Below the pieces are notes generated by a model. That model did not search any database and was not told where the DNA came from. It worked only from the letters and a program-made list of their open reading frames with translations. The position numbers and the translations under genes are program-made. Below, one piece after another: positions 34,040 to 46,818 of a DNA stretch of 47,083 nt (the first letter of the stretch is position 1; the number at the start of each line of letters is the position of its first letter). The DNA comes from Gammaproteobacteria bacterium (GTDB lineage: Bacteria; Pseudomonadota; Gammaproteobacteria; Pseudomonadales; Alcanivoracaceae): contig JAGPVL010000016.1 in the NCBI GenBank assembly GCA_018067045.1, forward strand, positions 1 through 47,083, in the 5' to 3' direction.

Positions 34040-34068
34040 TTTATACCAGATAGCCTTGTTATAGACAA
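34040..34068 (-). promoter_or_regulatory. sigma70 promoter of rpmB-rpmG
   Basis: On the minus strand TTGTCT (34063-34068), a 17-bp spacer and TATAAA (34040-34045) form a good promoter about 88 bp upstream of rpmB, followed by a GC-rich start region (ATCGCGTCC) typical of growth-rate-controlled ribosomal genes. Confidence 0.75.
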
Positions 34069-34086
34069 GCTCGCTCGTCGATCAAA

Positions 34087-34761
34087 TTACATCCAGCCCC
34101 GCTCTGCCAGCGAAACCCAGCTGGTGTCGCCGATCACTAAATGGTCTAGAACCCGCACGTCTACTAGGCTAAGGGCCTTGGATAAGCGCTCGGTGATGGC
34201 TCGGTCGGCGTCGCTGGGCTCGGCGACGCCAGAGGGGTGATTGTGGGCAAGAATCAAAGCGGCGGCATTATGCTCAAGTGCTTTGCGCACCACTTCGCGT
34301 GGATAGACGGCGGCGCCGTCTATGGTGCCGCGGAACATTTCTTCGAAGGCTAAGACGCGGTGCTTGTTGTCGAGAAACAGGACGGCGAAGACTTCCTGCC
34401 GGTGGGGGCGCAGTTGGGCGAGTAGGAAATGGCCGGCGTCTTCTGGGCGGGTTAAGGCATGGTCGCGGTCGAGTCCCGCGGCAAGGTAGCGTTTGCCCAA
34501 CTCTAGGGCGGCGTGGAGTTGCGCGAGGCGGGCGTTGCCTAGCCCGGGCAGTTTGCGCAGCTGGGTGGCGGAGGTGTCGAGCAACGGCCGTAGACCGCCT
34601 TGCTGAGCAAGCAGCTCGCGGCCTAGGTCTACCGCGCTTTGCCCGCGCTGGCCGCTGCCGAGGAAAATGGCGATCAGTTCGGCGTCGCTGAGACTCGATG
34701 CGCCCTTGTTAATGAGTTTCTCTCGGGGGCGGTCGCCCTCTGGCCAGTGGCATATTCCCAT
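34087..34761 (-). CDS. radC: RadC family JAB/MPN-domain protein
   Basis: 224 residues (E. coli 222) from the ATG at 34761, with AAGGAG ten bases upstream; a longer reading to 34830 is not favoured. An N-terminal UPF0758 helix-hairpin-helix part ([22 protein letters not shown]) precedes the MPN/JAB metal site [17 protein letters not shown] (His-x-His...Asp) with an upstream Glu in [10 protein letters not shown]. Despite the name, a role in DNA repair is doubtful and the biochemical activity is unsettled. It is divergent from coaBC, as in Pseudomonas and E. coli. Confidence 0.95.
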   Translation of the reverse strand: MGICHWPEGDRPREKLINKGASSLSDAELIAIFLGSGQRGQSAVDLGRELLAQQGGLRPLLDTSATQLRKLPGLGNARLAQLHAALELGKRYLAAGLDRDHALTRPEDAGHFLLAQLRPHRQEVFAVLFLDNKHRVLAFEEMFRGTIDGAAVYPREVVRKALEHNAAALILAHNHPSGVAEPSDADRAITERLSKALSLVDVRVLDHLVIGDTSWVSLAERGWM

Positions 34762-34895
34762 GTTGTGCCGTGCTCCTTGCGAGTGGTTGGGTTGGATCGT
34801 TGCGATGCGCAGCCCGTGGTAAGCAATCACTACGCAAGTGGCGGCGGCGGTGATACGCTAGGGCATTCTTATTAGCCGCTCAGAAGTTCCCTGCT

Positions 34896-36095
34896 ATGGA
34901 TCGATTGGTTAACAAACGCATATTACTCGGCGTGAGCGGAGGTATTGCGGCTTATAAAAGCGCGGACTTGGTTAGACGTCTGCAAGATGCTGGTGCCGAT
35001 GTGCGCGTGGTGATGACGGTCAGTGCCCGTGAATTTATCACCCCGCTGACGATGCAGGCGCTGTCTGGACACCCAGTTCATACCGATCTGCTCGACCCTA
35101 GTGCAGAAGCCGCCATGGGGCATATTGAGCTGGCCCGCTGGGCGGATTTGGTGTTGATCGCGCCGGCGTCGGCTAACCTGATGGCGCGCATGGCGCATGG
35201 TCACGGCAATGATTTGCTGACGACGTTATGCCTTGCGACGGGGGCGCCGATTGCCATCGCGCCTGCGATGAATCAGCAGATGTGGGCGGACGTGGCAACG
35301 CAGCGAAATCTGCTGATGTTGCAGGAAAAAGGCGTACACGTTTTTGGGCCTGCGTCTGGGAGTCAGGCCTGTGGCGATGTCGGTCAAGGGCGCATGCTCG
35401 AGCCGATGGAGATCTTGCAGGCCGCCGCCGGTGTGTTTGATCACCAGTTGCTGACCGGTAAGCACGTTGTGATTACGGCGGGGCCGACACGAGAAGCGAT
35501 TGACCCAGTGCGCTATATCACTAATAAAAGCTCTGGAAAAATGGGTTTTGCTCTGGCGGAAGTTGCCGCTGAAGCGGGTGCGCGGGTGACGTTGATTGCG
35601 GGCCCGGTGAACTTGGCCACCCCATCGCGGGTGCAGCGCATTGACGTGATTCGCGCACAAGACATGTATGAAGCTAGCGTTGCGGCGGTTGAGCAAGGCT
35701 GCGACATCTTTATCGCGACCGCGGCGGTGGCGGATTATCGCCCTGTCGTCACTGCTGATCATAAAATTAAAAAGTCCACGGAAGAAGTGCATCTCACTCT
35801 GGTAAAAAACCCCGACATCGTCGCAGCGATTTCCGCGCATAGTAAGCGTCCGTTTACGGTGGGCTTTGCTGCTGAAACGCAAGATGTTGTGGCGTATGCG
35901 AATGCGAAGTTGATTAATAAAAAACTCGACATGATCGCAACCAATGATGTCTCCGGAACAAACGTGGGCTTTAACAGTGATAATAATGCGTTAACGGTTA
36001 TTTGGCCGGACGGTCATAAAGTTTTGCCGTTGGCGTCTAAGCGTCAAATTGCTACGCAGCTTATGGAGCTGATTGCGATTCGTTACCGACAATAA
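34896..36095 (+). CDS. coaBC: Bifunctional phosphopantothenoylcysteine decarboxylase / phosphopantothenate-cysteine ligase
   Basis: 399 residues. The N-terminal CoaC flavoprotein half has [18 protein letters not shown] at the start, [19 protein letters not shown], and the catalytic-cysteine loop [10 protein letters not shown]. The C-terminal CoaB half has [20 protein letters not shown] for CTP binding and the lysine motif DHKIKKS. It adds cysteine to 4'-phosphopantothenate and decarboxylates the product in coenzyme A synthesis. It is the first gene of a likely operon with dut, algC, argB and slmA. Confidence 0.97.
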   Translation: MDRLVNKRILLGVSGGIAAYKSADLVRRLQDAGADVRVVMTVSAREFITPLTMQALSGHPVHTDLLDPSAEAAMGHIELARWADLVLIAPASANLMARMAHGHGNDLLTTLCLATGAPIAIAPAMNQQMWADVATQRNLLMLQEKGVHVFGPASGSQACGDVGQGRMLEPMEILQAAAGVFDHQLLTGKHVVITAGPTREAIDPVRYITNKSSGKMGFALAEVAAEAGARVTLIAGPVNLATPSRVQRIDVIRAQDMYEASVAAVEQGCDIFIATAAVADYRPVVTADHKIKKSTEEVHLTLVKNPDIVAAISAHSKRPFTVGFAAETQDVVAYANAKLINKKLDMIATNDVSGTNVGFNSDNNALTVIWPDGHKVLPLASKRQIATQLMELIAIRYRQ

Positions 36096-36136
36096 CCTTA
36101 TTGTTGCTCGATAAACTTTACGTGACGGGGAAGCAG

Positions 36137-36589
36137 ATGCAGTTGCAGTACAAGGTATTAGATTCGCGTGTGGGTAGTGATTTCCCTTTGCCGGTGTATG
36201 CCACTGAGGGTTCTGCAGGTTTAGATTTACGCGCGATGGTGGAAGAAGAAACGCATATCGCACCGGGGCAAACAATTTTGTTGCCAACGGGCTTGTCGAT
36301 TTATATCGCGGACCCCGGTTATGCCGGCATGATTTTGCCGCGTTCAGGTCTTGGCCATAAGCACGGTATTGTTTTGGGTAATCTGGTTGGCCTGATTGAT
36401 TCCGACTATCAGGGTGCGTTGATGGTGTCGTGCTGGAATCGCGGCAATGACTCTTTCACTATTCAGCCGGGCGATAGAATTGCGCAGTTAGTGATTGTGC
36501 CGGTAATGCAGGTGGGGTTAGAAAAAGTAGAAGAATTCGTACAGACAGAGCGCGGTGCTGGTGGTTTTGGCCACAGCGGGCGCCAATAG
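36137..36589 (+). CDS. dut: Deoxyuridine 5'-triphosphate nucleotidohydrolase
   Basis: 150 residues (E. coli 151) from the ATG at 36137, preceded by GGGGAAG; an upstream in-frame start at 36101 is not needed. All five trimeric dUTPase motifs are present: [32 protein letters not shown], the RIAQLVIVP stretch, and the C-terminal P-loop-like [10 protein letters not shown]. It removes dUTP and supplies dUMP. The coaBC-dut-algC order is as in Pseudomonas. Confidence 0.97.
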   Translation: MQLQYKVLDSRVGSDFPLPVYATEGSAGLDLRAMVEEETHIAPGQTILLPTGLSIYIADPGYAGMILPRSGLGHKHGIVLGNLVGLIDSDYQGALMVSCWNRGNDSFTIQPGDRIAQLVIVPVMQVGLEKVEEFVQTERGAGGFGHSGRQ

Positions 36590-36607
36590 AATGCTTTGGG
36601 GGAAACA

Positions 36608-39992
<3,385 letters not shown>

Positions 39993-40002
39993 TGAGCTGG
40001 CT

Positions 40003-40605
40003 ATGACAGAACAAAAAGCAGAACAAAAAATTTCTCGTAAAGATCAGATTCTCCAGTCGCTGGCTCATATGCTTGAGGCAGAACCCGGCGGTCGGGTGAC
40101 GACGGCTGGGTTGGCGCGTGAGGTTGGCGTATCGGAAGCGGCGCTTTATCGACATTTTCCGAGCAAGGCAAAAATGTTTGAGGGGCTTATTGGTTTTATC
40201 GAGGACAGTATTTTTTCTCGAGTGAATCGCATTGCGCAAGAAGTCACTGATCCGCGTGCGCAGGTTGAGCAAATATTGACGTTGTTGCTGGCGTTCACCG
40301 AACGTAATCCCGGCATTACTCGGCTAATGACCGGTGATGCGTTAACCGGTGAGAACGAGCGTTTGAAAGTTAGGATTCAGCAATTCTTTGACCGTATTGA
40401 AAGTCAGCTTAAGCAGATTCTGCGTGATGCTGAGTTTACGTCAGGGCTGCGGACTCAGGCGTCGCCAGCTGCAACGGCGAATTTGCTGTTGGCTGTGGCT
40501 GAGGGGCGTATTGCGCAGTTTGTGCGCTCGGGATTTCGCTTGGCACCCGGCCAGAATTGGCCGGATCAGTGGGCAGTATTGTCTGGTGCGATCTTTAGGG
40601 AGTAG
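40003..40605 (+). CDS. slmA: Nucleoid occlusion factor SlmA (TetR fold)
   Basis: 200 residues (E. coli 198). The N-terminal helix-turn-helix RVTTAGLAREVGVSEAALYR and the following HFPSKAKMFEGLIGFIEDSI are nearly diagnostic for SlmA. The protein binds chromosomal sites and blocks FtsZ assembly over unsegregated DNA. It is the last gene of the coaBC operon. Its final 11 bp overlap the 3' end of the convergent DUF4124-like gene. Confidence 0.95.
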   Translation: MTEQKAEQKISRKDQILQSLAHMLEAEPGGRVTTAGLAREVGVSEAALYRHFPSKAKMFEGLIGFIEDSIFSRVNRIAQEVTDPRAQVEQILTLLLAFTERNPGITRLMTGDALTGENERLKVRIQQFFDRIESQLKQILRDAEFTSGLRTQASPAATANLLLAVAEGRIAQFVRSGFRLAPGQNWPDQWAVLSGAIFRE

Positions 40606-41233
40606 GGACGCTAGGCTTGGCCTTATTGAGCTCGCTGAGGCGGCGAATGATTGGCTCAAACTGGGTCGTTAATTTCTCAATATCTTGCTCAAATGAAGTA
40701 ATTTGTTTTTCTTGTTCTTTTGTTTGCCGAGCAAGCTGAGCTATTGCGGCTTGATTGGTTTCGGGCACTTCTCGGCCGGCTTGCTCGAAGTTAGCTGCGG
40801 CACTCACTTCGCTACTCATACGCTGGTTGAGCTGCCCAATATTGTTTTTTGCGTAACTGATTTTGAGTTTGATGGCGTCGATTTGCCGATCACGGGCGCG
40901 CAGCGCGTCCTCGGGCGTGGAGTACAGTTTCTTGAGGGCGTGGTCTTGCTCAAGCTGGCGTCGGCGTTCATTGGCCGCTTCACGCTCGGCTTCAGGCAGT
41001 GCCTTCTCGTGCTTCTCAAGCAGTCGTCCGCTTGAGTCGATAATCTCATAGCCTAAATAAATCGCTTCTTTCGGCAGAATGCTGGTCATTACCGGTCGGC
41101 CGGCATCGTTGGTATAGCGATACATGGCGCCAGGAGGAAGTGGCGCTAGATCGCCCTCCTTCGCAATAGCCGAGAGACAGAGGCTGGTAAGCGCTAAGCT
41201 GAGAAAAAAACGGGTCGATATCTTTTTGTACAT
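40595..41233 (-). CDS. Exported DUF4124-like protein with coiled coil
   Basis: 212 residues. A signal peptide ends at SAIA|KEG. A short N-terminal domain (MYRYTNDAGRPVMTSILPKE, about 37-56) has the DUF4124-type pattern of a strand plus D..G.(P/V). Residues 75-205 are a charged, largely helical coiled coil. The start codon overlaps the pyrE stop by one base, so it is translated with pyrE. The periplasmic function is unknown. The 3' end overlaps slmA on the opposite strand. Confidence 0.83.
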   Translation of the reverse strand: MYKKISTRFFLSLALTSLCLSAIAKEGDLAPLPPGAMYRYTNDAGRPVMTSILPKEAIYLGYEIIDSSGRLLEKHEKALPEAEREAANERRRQLEQDHALKKLYSTPEDALRARDRQIDAIKLKISYAKNNIGQLNQRMSSEVSAAANFEQAGREVPETNQAAIAQLARQTKEQEKQITSFEQDIEKLTTQFEPIIRRLSELNKAKPSVPTP

Positions 41234-41892
41234 TATTTAACACCAGAATATTCAACACCATAGGACTGACGATAACGTCGCATCCCTTCGAGCGCTATTT
41301 CCGACTGGCCGGTTTCCTCAAGATATTGAATGATATCGGCCATGCCGACAATACTTCGGACCGGCACATTGAGACTTTGTTCCACATCTTGTATCGCGGA
41401 TAGCTCGCCCTGCCCTTTTTCTTGACGGTCTAGGGCTACCATGACGGCAGCCATTTTGGCGTCAGTGCGGGAGAACATTGCCGCGACCTCACGAATGGCG
41501 GTCCCGGCGGTGATGACATCGTCTACGACTAATACGCGGCCAGCTAACGGCGCGCCAACTAGCCAGCCGCCTTCGCCGTGATCCTTTGCTTCTTTGCGAT
41601 TAAAAGCCCACGGCATATCAATGCCGTGCCGTTCCGCCAGTGCGATAGAAATGGTGGCGACCAGTGGAATGCCTTTATAGGCCGGGCCGAATAGCATGTC
41701 GATATGAATGCCGGAGGCGACGATCGCGTCAGCATAATACTGTCCAAGTTTGGCCAGCGTGGCGCCTGTATTAAAGGTGCCTGCGTTAAAAAAGTACGGG
41801 CTGTTGCGCCCCGATTTCAGCGTAAACTCGCCAAACTTTAACGCGCCGTTGGCTTGTGCAAAGGCAATAAAATCTTTCTTGTAGCTATCCAC
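41233..41892 (-). CDS. pyrE: Orotate phosphoribosyltransferase
   Basis: 219 residues, close to the usual 213. The PRPP-binding motif [13 protein letters not shown] and the mobile loop [13 protein letters not shown] are intact, and the N-terminus [22 protein letters not shown] is typical. It makes orotidine 5'-monophosphate in pyrimidine synthesis. It follows rph by 51 bp, as in many gammaproteobacteria (rph-pyrE), although crc, found between them in Pseudomonas, is absent. Confidence 0.97.
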   Translation of the reverse strand: MDSYKKDFIAFAQANGALKFGEFTLKSGRNSPYFFNAGTFNTGATLAKLGQYYADAIVASGIHIDMLFGPAYKGIPLVATISIALAERHGIDMPWAFNRKEAKDHGEGGWLVGAPLAGRVLVVDDVITAGTAIREVAAMFSRTDAKMAAVMVALDRQEKGQGELSAIQDVEQSLNVPVRSIVGMADIIQYLEETGQSEIALEGMRRYRQSYGVEYSGVK

Positions 41893-41943
41893 GATCGGCT
41901 CCTAACTCCGTAAACTTTTTCAGTGCTGCAGCAAAAACGGCGA

Positions 41944-42660
41944 TTACCAGTTCAGTACTTTTTGCTGTGCCTGAACAATTTCACGTATGCCTTTGTCGGC
42001 CAATACCAGCATAGCTTGTTGCTGTTCGAGCGTGAACGGCGCGGCTTCAGCGGTGCCTTGGATTTCAACAAAGCCGCCTTGCTGGGTCATGACAACGTTC
42101 ATGTCGGTATCGGCGTTGGAATCTTCAGCGTAATCGAGATCGAGCACTGGCTCGCCTTTATAGAGGCCAACGGATACCGATGCGATGAGGCCGACAAGCG
42201 GGTCGTTCTTGATCTTTTTCTTTTCCAGTAACCATGACAGCGCATCGACAAGGGCAACGCAGGCGCCAGAAACGGAGGCAGTACGGGTGCCGCCATCGGC
42301 TTGAATCACGTCGCAGTCGATGGTGATGGTGTTTTCGCCAAGCTTCTTCAGGTCGACGGCGGCGCGCAGTGAGCGACCGATTAGACGCTGAATTTCCAGC
42401 GTGCGTCCGCCCTGCTTACCACGGCTTGCTTCGCGGCCGTTACGGGTATTCGTGCTGCGTGGCAGCATGCCGTATTCGGCGGTAATCCAGCCTTGGCCTT
42501 TGCCTTTGAGAAAACGCGGAACGTTCTCTTCAACGGAGGCGGTGCACAGTACCTTGGTATTGCCGAATTCAACCAACACACTGCCCTCGGCGTGCATGGT
42601 GTACTGGCGGGTGAAACGAATTTCGCGTAACTGATCGGGTTGACGGCCTGAAGGGCGCAT
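41944..42660 (-). CDS. rph: Ribonuclease PH
   Basis: 238 residues, as in E. coli (full-length form). Typical segments are [37 protein letters not shown], the catalytic [19 protein letters not shown] and [19 protein letters not shown]. It trims tRNA 3' ends with phosphate. It is the first gene of rph-pyrE-DUF4124, divergent from yicC. Confidence 0.97.
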   Translation of the reverse strand: MRPSGRQPDQLREIRFTRQYTMHAEGSVLVEFGNTKVLCTASVEENVPRFLKGKGQGWITAEYGMLPRSTNTRNGREASRGKQGGRTLEIQRLIGRSLRAAVDLKKLGENTITIDCDVIQADGGTRTASVSGACVALVDALSWLLEKKKIKNDPLVGLIASVSVGLYKGEPVLDLDYAEDSNADTDMNVVMTQQGGFVEIQGTAEAAPFTLEQQQAMLVLADKGIREIVQAQQKVLNW

Positions 42661-42862
42661 TACGGCTCCTGGATTAGATTGGCGGGCAGCTATTGTAGAC
42701 TAACGGCAGCAGTTCTGCGCATTTCACGCAGAGATCTTTGTGTAGGTATTGCTTGTCCGGATTCTCTGCGGATGGGGGACAGAATGGCGGCGCCTTTGGA
42801 TTTGGCTGCTGATCTAATTTAACTGTTAGAATGCGCGATCAGTCATTATTGCGGCGGATCGA

Positions 42863-43741
42863 ATGTCGACTTCCCAAATTTGTAGCATGACCGCGTTTGC
42901 GCGGGTTGAGCGCCAGTTGGCGCAGGCCACCCTGATTTGGGAGCTTAAATCGGTAAACCATCGCTACTTGGAGGTTGGCACCCGCCTGCCGGAAGCGTTC
43001 CGCGACCTTGAAATTGCCGCCCGTGAGCGCTGCCGCAAATACCTTGGCCGTGGCAAAATTGAATGCTCATTACGTTATCAGCTGACATCCGGCGAGACGA
43101 CCAGCTTGGCACTGAATGAGCTGCTGGTAAAAGAACTCGCAGAGGCCGCGCATCGCATTGAGGCGTTGATGAACCATCCGGCGCCGATCAATGTTGCCGA
43201 AATTATGCGTTTCCCTGGCGTGCTGGGCGGTAACGAAGTCGATCTCAGCGCGTTGCAAAAGGACGCGCTGGCGCTGTTAGATGAAGGGCTTCAGGCTTTA
43301 GTGGAAAGCCGTGCGCGCGAAGGTGAGGCGCTGCGCGATATGATTACCGAGCGTTTACAGCAGGTGCTGGTGCAGGTTGAGCGCGCGCGCGTTGCTTTGC
43401 CGGCCATCCTTGCCGCGCTACGTGAGCGTTTAACCAAGCGCGTAGCGGATGTTATAGAAAGCCCTGATCCACAGCGTCTCGAACAAGAGGTGGTGATCTT
43501 CGCGCAGAAGATGGATGTTGCCGAAGAGATGGATCGTTTGCAGACTCATGTGGCGGAAGTGGGTCGCACGCTTGAGCAGGGCGGCAATTGCGGTCGTCGT
43601 CTCGACTTTCTGATGCAAGAGCTTAATCGCGAAGCGAACACGCTCGGCTCAAAATCAGTGGATACGGAAACGACGCAGGCATCGGTTGACTTAAAAGTCT
43701 TGATCGAACAAATGCGCGAACAAATCCAGAATATCGAATAG
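42863..43741 (+). CDS. yicC: YicC family endoribonuclease
   Basis: 292 residues (E. coli 287). The opening SMTAFARVERQ, the WELKSVNHRYLEVGTRLPE segment and the C-terminal GRRLDFLMQELNREANTLGSKS (DUF1732) are diagnostic. The family has been linked to RNA decay, and YicC acts as an endoribonuclease. The gene is intact to its stop at 43741. Its usual downstream neighbour gmk is missing, replaced by an integrase gene. Confidence 0.96.
   Translation: MSTSQICSMTAFARVERQLAQATLIWELKSVNHRYLEVGTRLPEAFRDLEIAARERCRKYLGRGKIECSLRYQLTSGETTSLALNELLVKELAEAAHRIEALMNHPAPINVAEIMRFPGVLGGNEVDLSALQKDALALLDEGLQALVESRAREGEALRDMITERLQQVLVQVERARVALPAILAALRERLTKRVADVIESPDPQRLEQEVVIFAQKMDVAEEMDRLQTHVAEVGRTLEQGGNCGRRLDFLMQELNREANTLGSKSVDTETTQASVDLKVLIEQMREQIQNIE
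43690..43741. other. Candidate island left junction (attL) at the 3' end of yicC
   Basis: Genomic islands with tyrosine integrases are known to insert at the 3' end of yicC, restoring its reading frame. The integrase here starts 292 bp after yicC and reads away from it, so the core site should lie in the last yicC codons (around ATGCGCGAACAAATCCAG). The matching attR is outside the window, so the exact core cannot be set. Confidence 0.35.
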
Positions 43742-43843
43742 CATCCACCAAGATCCACGCCTGTCCATAACTTTCTGTTTTTAATCATTATTTGTCGTCT
43801 CCTTGTCCGTCAGCGTCCGGTCGCTTCCACCGGCTTCCGGTCT

Positions 43844-43997
43844 AAAGTGGTGGGCAAAGTGGTGGGCAGAAAAGTGACTTTCTGATCCGAACCCCCTATA
43901 TTGACCCTCAATGGTGGGCACTGCCTTGCGCCAGAATCATATCTATCTGATATAGAAGCACTTTTCAGTAAGATCAATAAACAAAAAATGGTGGGCA
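43844..43997 (+). repeat. Four TGGTGGGCA direct repeats before the integrase
   Basis: AAAGTGGTGGGCA occurs at 43844-43856 and 43856-43868, CAATGGTGGGCA at 43909-43920 and AAATGGTGGGCA at 43986-43997, all in the same orientation within 154 bp just before the integrase start. They look like arm-type binding sites for the integrase or for an excisionase. Confidence 0.65.
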
Positions 43998-44033
43998 GCT
44001 TTTTTTGTAGGCTAAACCCACGCAGGGTCAAAC

Positions 44034-45287
44034 ATGAGCAAGTTAACCGCCACCCAGATCAAGTCACTGGTCAAACAAGAACCCAAGAAGCACGCCGATG
44101 GTGGTGGCCTCTATTTTTGCGTGCGTCAAGTAGGTTCACCCTACTGGATGCTCCGCTACAGCATCGACGGCAAACGCCGTGAAGCCACCCTCGGCCAATA
44201 CCCGCAGATGTCACTGGCATCTGCTAGGGAAACTGCTGTCATGACCAAGCAGGACATTCGCACCGGCACCGACCCAATCCAGGAAAGGACCAGGCTGGAA
44301 TTTCCTGAGCTGGAGACTGTAGAGCAGCTCTTTCAGGACTGGTACGATACCGACCTGTCCCGGCGTCTCAAGCACCCTAATATCCCCTTGCGCATCTACC
44401 GGAAAGAAATCCACCCAGGCATCGGTGCCTATCGGGTACATGAAGTCACGCCCCTAGAAATTCGCGCCGTCCTGCAGAAGGTCCAAAGCAGCGATCGTCC
44501 CAGCATTGCCAATGATGCCCTGCTTTACATGAAGCAGCTGTTCCGGCACGGCATCAAACTGGGCCTGTGCCAGAGCAACCCGGCAGCCCCCTTCACCGTC
44601 AGTGATGCTGGCGGTATCGAGACAAGCCGTGATCGCACCCTGACCCAAGAAGAAGTCCAGCACGCCTTTCAGGTCTTCCGGGATAACATCAGCAGCTTTG
44701 GCCGGGACAACTACATGGCCTGCTGCCTGTTCCTAGTGCTGGGCGTTAGAAAAAGCGAGCTATGCGAAGCTCGTTGGGATGAAATTGACTTGGACAGCGG
44801 TTTCTGGGACTTGCCGCAGGAGCGGAGCAAAACCGGCGCCGCCATCTCCATTCCCCTGCCAGCCCAGGCCATTAAGTGGCTGAGAATCCTGCGGGGGCAC
44901 GCCTGTGGCTCTCCCTGTGTGTTCCCGGCTCGCCGGGCCAGCAAGCGGCCACACATGGGTCCGGACACCCTGAATCGCGCCATTTCCAAGCTGTTTGGTC
45001 GTGAGCCAGGCCGAAAGGTGCAGCCCCCGAACAAAATGGGAGACCTGCAACATTTTACCATCCATGACCTACGGCGCACCTTCCGCAGCCTCGCAGCCGC
45101 AGAAGGTGTGCCGAGCCATGTGGCGGAGCGGTGCTTGAATCACAAGTTGAAGGGCGTTGAAGGGATATACGACCGCTATGATTATTTTGACGAGCGGAAG
45201 GTAGCCCACCAGCAAGTTGCAGATCTACTGGAGCCACTGATCTTTGAATGCACGGGAGGCTGTAGTCCTGCTGGCCCTCTCGCCTAA
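44034..45287 (+). CDS. Tyrosine recombinase/integrase (DUF4102-type N-terminus)
   Basis: 417 residues. Residues 1-85 are the arm-binding domain (KKHADGGGLYFCVRQVGSPY then TLGQYPQMSLASAR), as in P4/CP4-type island integrases. The catalytic domain has Arg239 (VRKSEL), a Lys in the ERSKTG hairpin (266), His344-x-x-Arg347 (HDLRRTF), His370 (LNHK) and, nine residues on, Tyr379 as nucleophile. All catalytic residues are present, so it is probably active. It integrates and, with a directionality factor, excises the island. Nothing upstream except the repeats intervenes between it and yicC. Confidence 0.94.
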   Translation: MSKLTATQIKSLVKQEPKKHADGGGLYFCVRQVGSPYWMLRYSIDGKRREATLGQYPQMSLASARETAVMTKQDIRTGTDPIQERTRLEFPELETVEQLFQDWYDTDLSRRLKHPNIPLRIYRKEIHPGIGAYRVHEVTPLEIRAVLQKVQSSDRPSIANDALLYMKQLFRHGIKLGLCQSNPAAPFTVSDAGGIETSRDRTLTQEEVQHAFQVFRDNISSFGRDNYMACCLFLVLGVRKSELCEARWDEIDLDSGFWDLPQERSKTGAAISIPLPAQAIKWLRILRGHACGSPCVFPARRASKRPHMGPDTLNRAISKLFGREPGRKVQPPNKMGDLQHFTIHDLRRTFRSLAAAEGVPSHVAERCLNHKLKGVEGIYDRYDYFDERKVAHQQVADLLEPLIFECTGGCSPAGPLA

Positions 45288-45357
45288 AGGGTGAAAGCGT
45301 TACCAGCCATGCACTGATGGCCACGTGCACTTACCCAGCCTAATGTCTATGGATATC

Positions 45358-45479
45358 TAGAAATGTCTAAGATAAGGCTTGTTAGACTTTCGCCAGGAAT
45401 TGCCTTCAGGCTCAATCAGCCCCTCTTGTTTCAAGGCCTGTAGCAGGTTTTTGACTTTGTTGTCCTTTTGGGTGGCATC
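45358..45479 (-). pseudogene. Fragment: C-terminal winged-helix tail of an unknown protein
   Basis: Read on the minus strand from 45479, the frame gives DATQKDNKVKNLLQALKQEG, then LIEPEGNSWRKS, and ends at a stop at 45358-45360. It looks like the last winged-helix segment of a larger protein. It has no start of its own and is joined directly to the truncated transposase, so it is debris. Confidence 0.5.
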
Positions 45480-45619
45480 CACGCCCGTCGATGATCAAAA
45501 TTCTCGCCGGAGTATCGATCTGTGCCACACAGAAACGCACGCCGTACGCAGCGATTAATGCAGTGGTAGTACGGCGTAGATTCAATCGAAATTTGTTGTC
45601 GGCGCGCTCGTGTCATCAA
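45480..45619 (-). pseudogene. Truncated REP-associated tyrosine transposase (RAYT)
   Basis: About 47 residues remain: MMTRARRQQISIESTPYYHC, then INRCVRRAFLCG, then the DRYSG...HRRAW block. This is the characteristic N-terminus of RAYT/IS200-like REP-associated transposases (normally over 200 residues). The HUH and catalytic Tyr regions are gone, cut at about 45480. It fits with the REP sequences seen earlier in the window. Confidence 0.75.
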
Positions 45620-45792
45620 TCTTCTCCTGATTGCATGACACGGTAATCGATGTGGGGGATGCGGGAATTGGAAAATTGCTGAGAGTGGCGTCAGTGATGG
45701 GCTAGGTTATGGCTGCTGAGATGACCACCCTGCTCCGGCATCGGGTGTGCCAATATTGAAGTTCTTAACCATTCAATAGCAGGGTGATCATC

Positions 45793-46818
45793 ATGGAACA
45801 TAACGTAATTAGCATTGATTTGGCAAAAAACGTTTTCCAGATTTGCGTGCTCGATAAGCAGCAAAAGGTCGTGCTCAATAAGAAGGTAAAACGGCCCGAT
45901 CTACTTCACGAACTACGCCAATTTGAGCCCACGTGTGTCGTAATGGAAGCGTGCTATTCCTCCAACCCGTGGGGTCGTCGCATCCAAGCCTTAGGGCACG
46001 AGGTCAAACTGATTGCGCCGTTTAAGGTGAAGCCGTTTGTTATTGGCAATAAGAATGACGCTAATGATGCGCTGGCGATTGCGGAAGCGTCGTTGCGGCC
46101 AAACATGCGGTTTGTCGGCATCAAATCCATTGACCAGCAAGACATTCAAACGGTATTTCGTGCGCGGGAGCGGCTCGTTCGCAATCGCACAGGGCTGGTT
46201 AATCAGTTGCGAGGCCTGTTAAGCGAGTACGGCATTGTGGCGGGCAAGCAGGCTCATGCTTTGCGCAAGGCGCTTCCTGGTGCGCTCGAAGATGCCAGTA
46301 ACGAACTGACGCCGGTCACGCGCCGAGTACTTCAACGGCTCTTCAGGCAGTGGCAGTTTATTGACGATGAAATTGATCTGGCCAACAAAGAAATGGAGGG
46401 CTTGCTTGCGCAGCATCCAGACTACCCGTTACTGAAAAGCATACCGGGCATTGGCCCGGTCGGTGCGGCGCTGGTGATTGCATCGGTAGGCGATGCCAGT
46501 CAATTCAAGAATGGGCGGCAGCTAGCGGCATGGATGGGGCTTACGCCGAAACAGCACGCCAGTGGCGAAACTAACCGAATGGGTGCGATCAGCAAACGTG
46601 GCAACGTGGCGTTGCGAAAAACGTTGATCCACGGTGCGCGGACGGTGCTGAACTGGAGCAGCAAGAAAAATGATCCGCTAAGTCAGTGGCTGAACAAATT
46701 AATGGTCACGAAGCACCCCTGCAAAGTGGTGGTGTCACTAGCCAACAAACTGGCACGGATTATTTGGGCGGTACTGACGACACGTAAGCCGTTCGATGTC
46801 GCGCTTTCCTGCGGTTAA
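45793..46818 (+). CDS. IS110 family (IS1111 subgroup) transposase
   Basis: 341 residues from the ATG at 45793, with AGGGTG upstream; an in-frame GTG at 45784 is less likely. The RuvC-like DEDD residues are Asp9 (SIDLAKN), Glu52 (VVMEACYSS), Asp89 and Asp92 (NKNDANDALA). The C-terminal Transposase_20 part has IPGIGPVGAALVIASVGD, then LAAWMGLTPKQHASGETN and ISKRGNVALRKTLIHGAR, with the serine and glycine positions expected of this family. It moves by a recombinase-like, RNA-guided mechanism in the family. It appears intact. Confidence 0.95.
   Translation: MEHNVISIDLAKNVFQICVLDKQQKVVLNKKVKRPDLLHELRQFEPTCVVMEACYSSNPWGRRIQALGHEVKLIAPFKVKPFVIGNKNDANDALAIAEASLRPNMRFVGIKSIDQQDIQTVFRARERLVRNRTGLVNQLRGLLSEYGIVAGKQAHALRKALPGALEDASNELTPVTRRVLQRLFRQWQFIDDEIDLANKEMEGLLAQHPDYPLLKSIPGIGPVGAALVIASVGDASQFKNGRQLAAWMGLTPKQHASGETNRMGAISKRGNVALRKTLIHGARTVLNWSSKKNDPLSQWLNKLMVTKHPCKVVVSLANKLARIIWAVLTTRKPFDVALSCG

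Noticed and set aside
35226-35882. 218-codon minus-strand frame opposite coaBC
   Set aside because: Arg/His-rich antisense shadow of a conserved gene; no ribosome site or motif.
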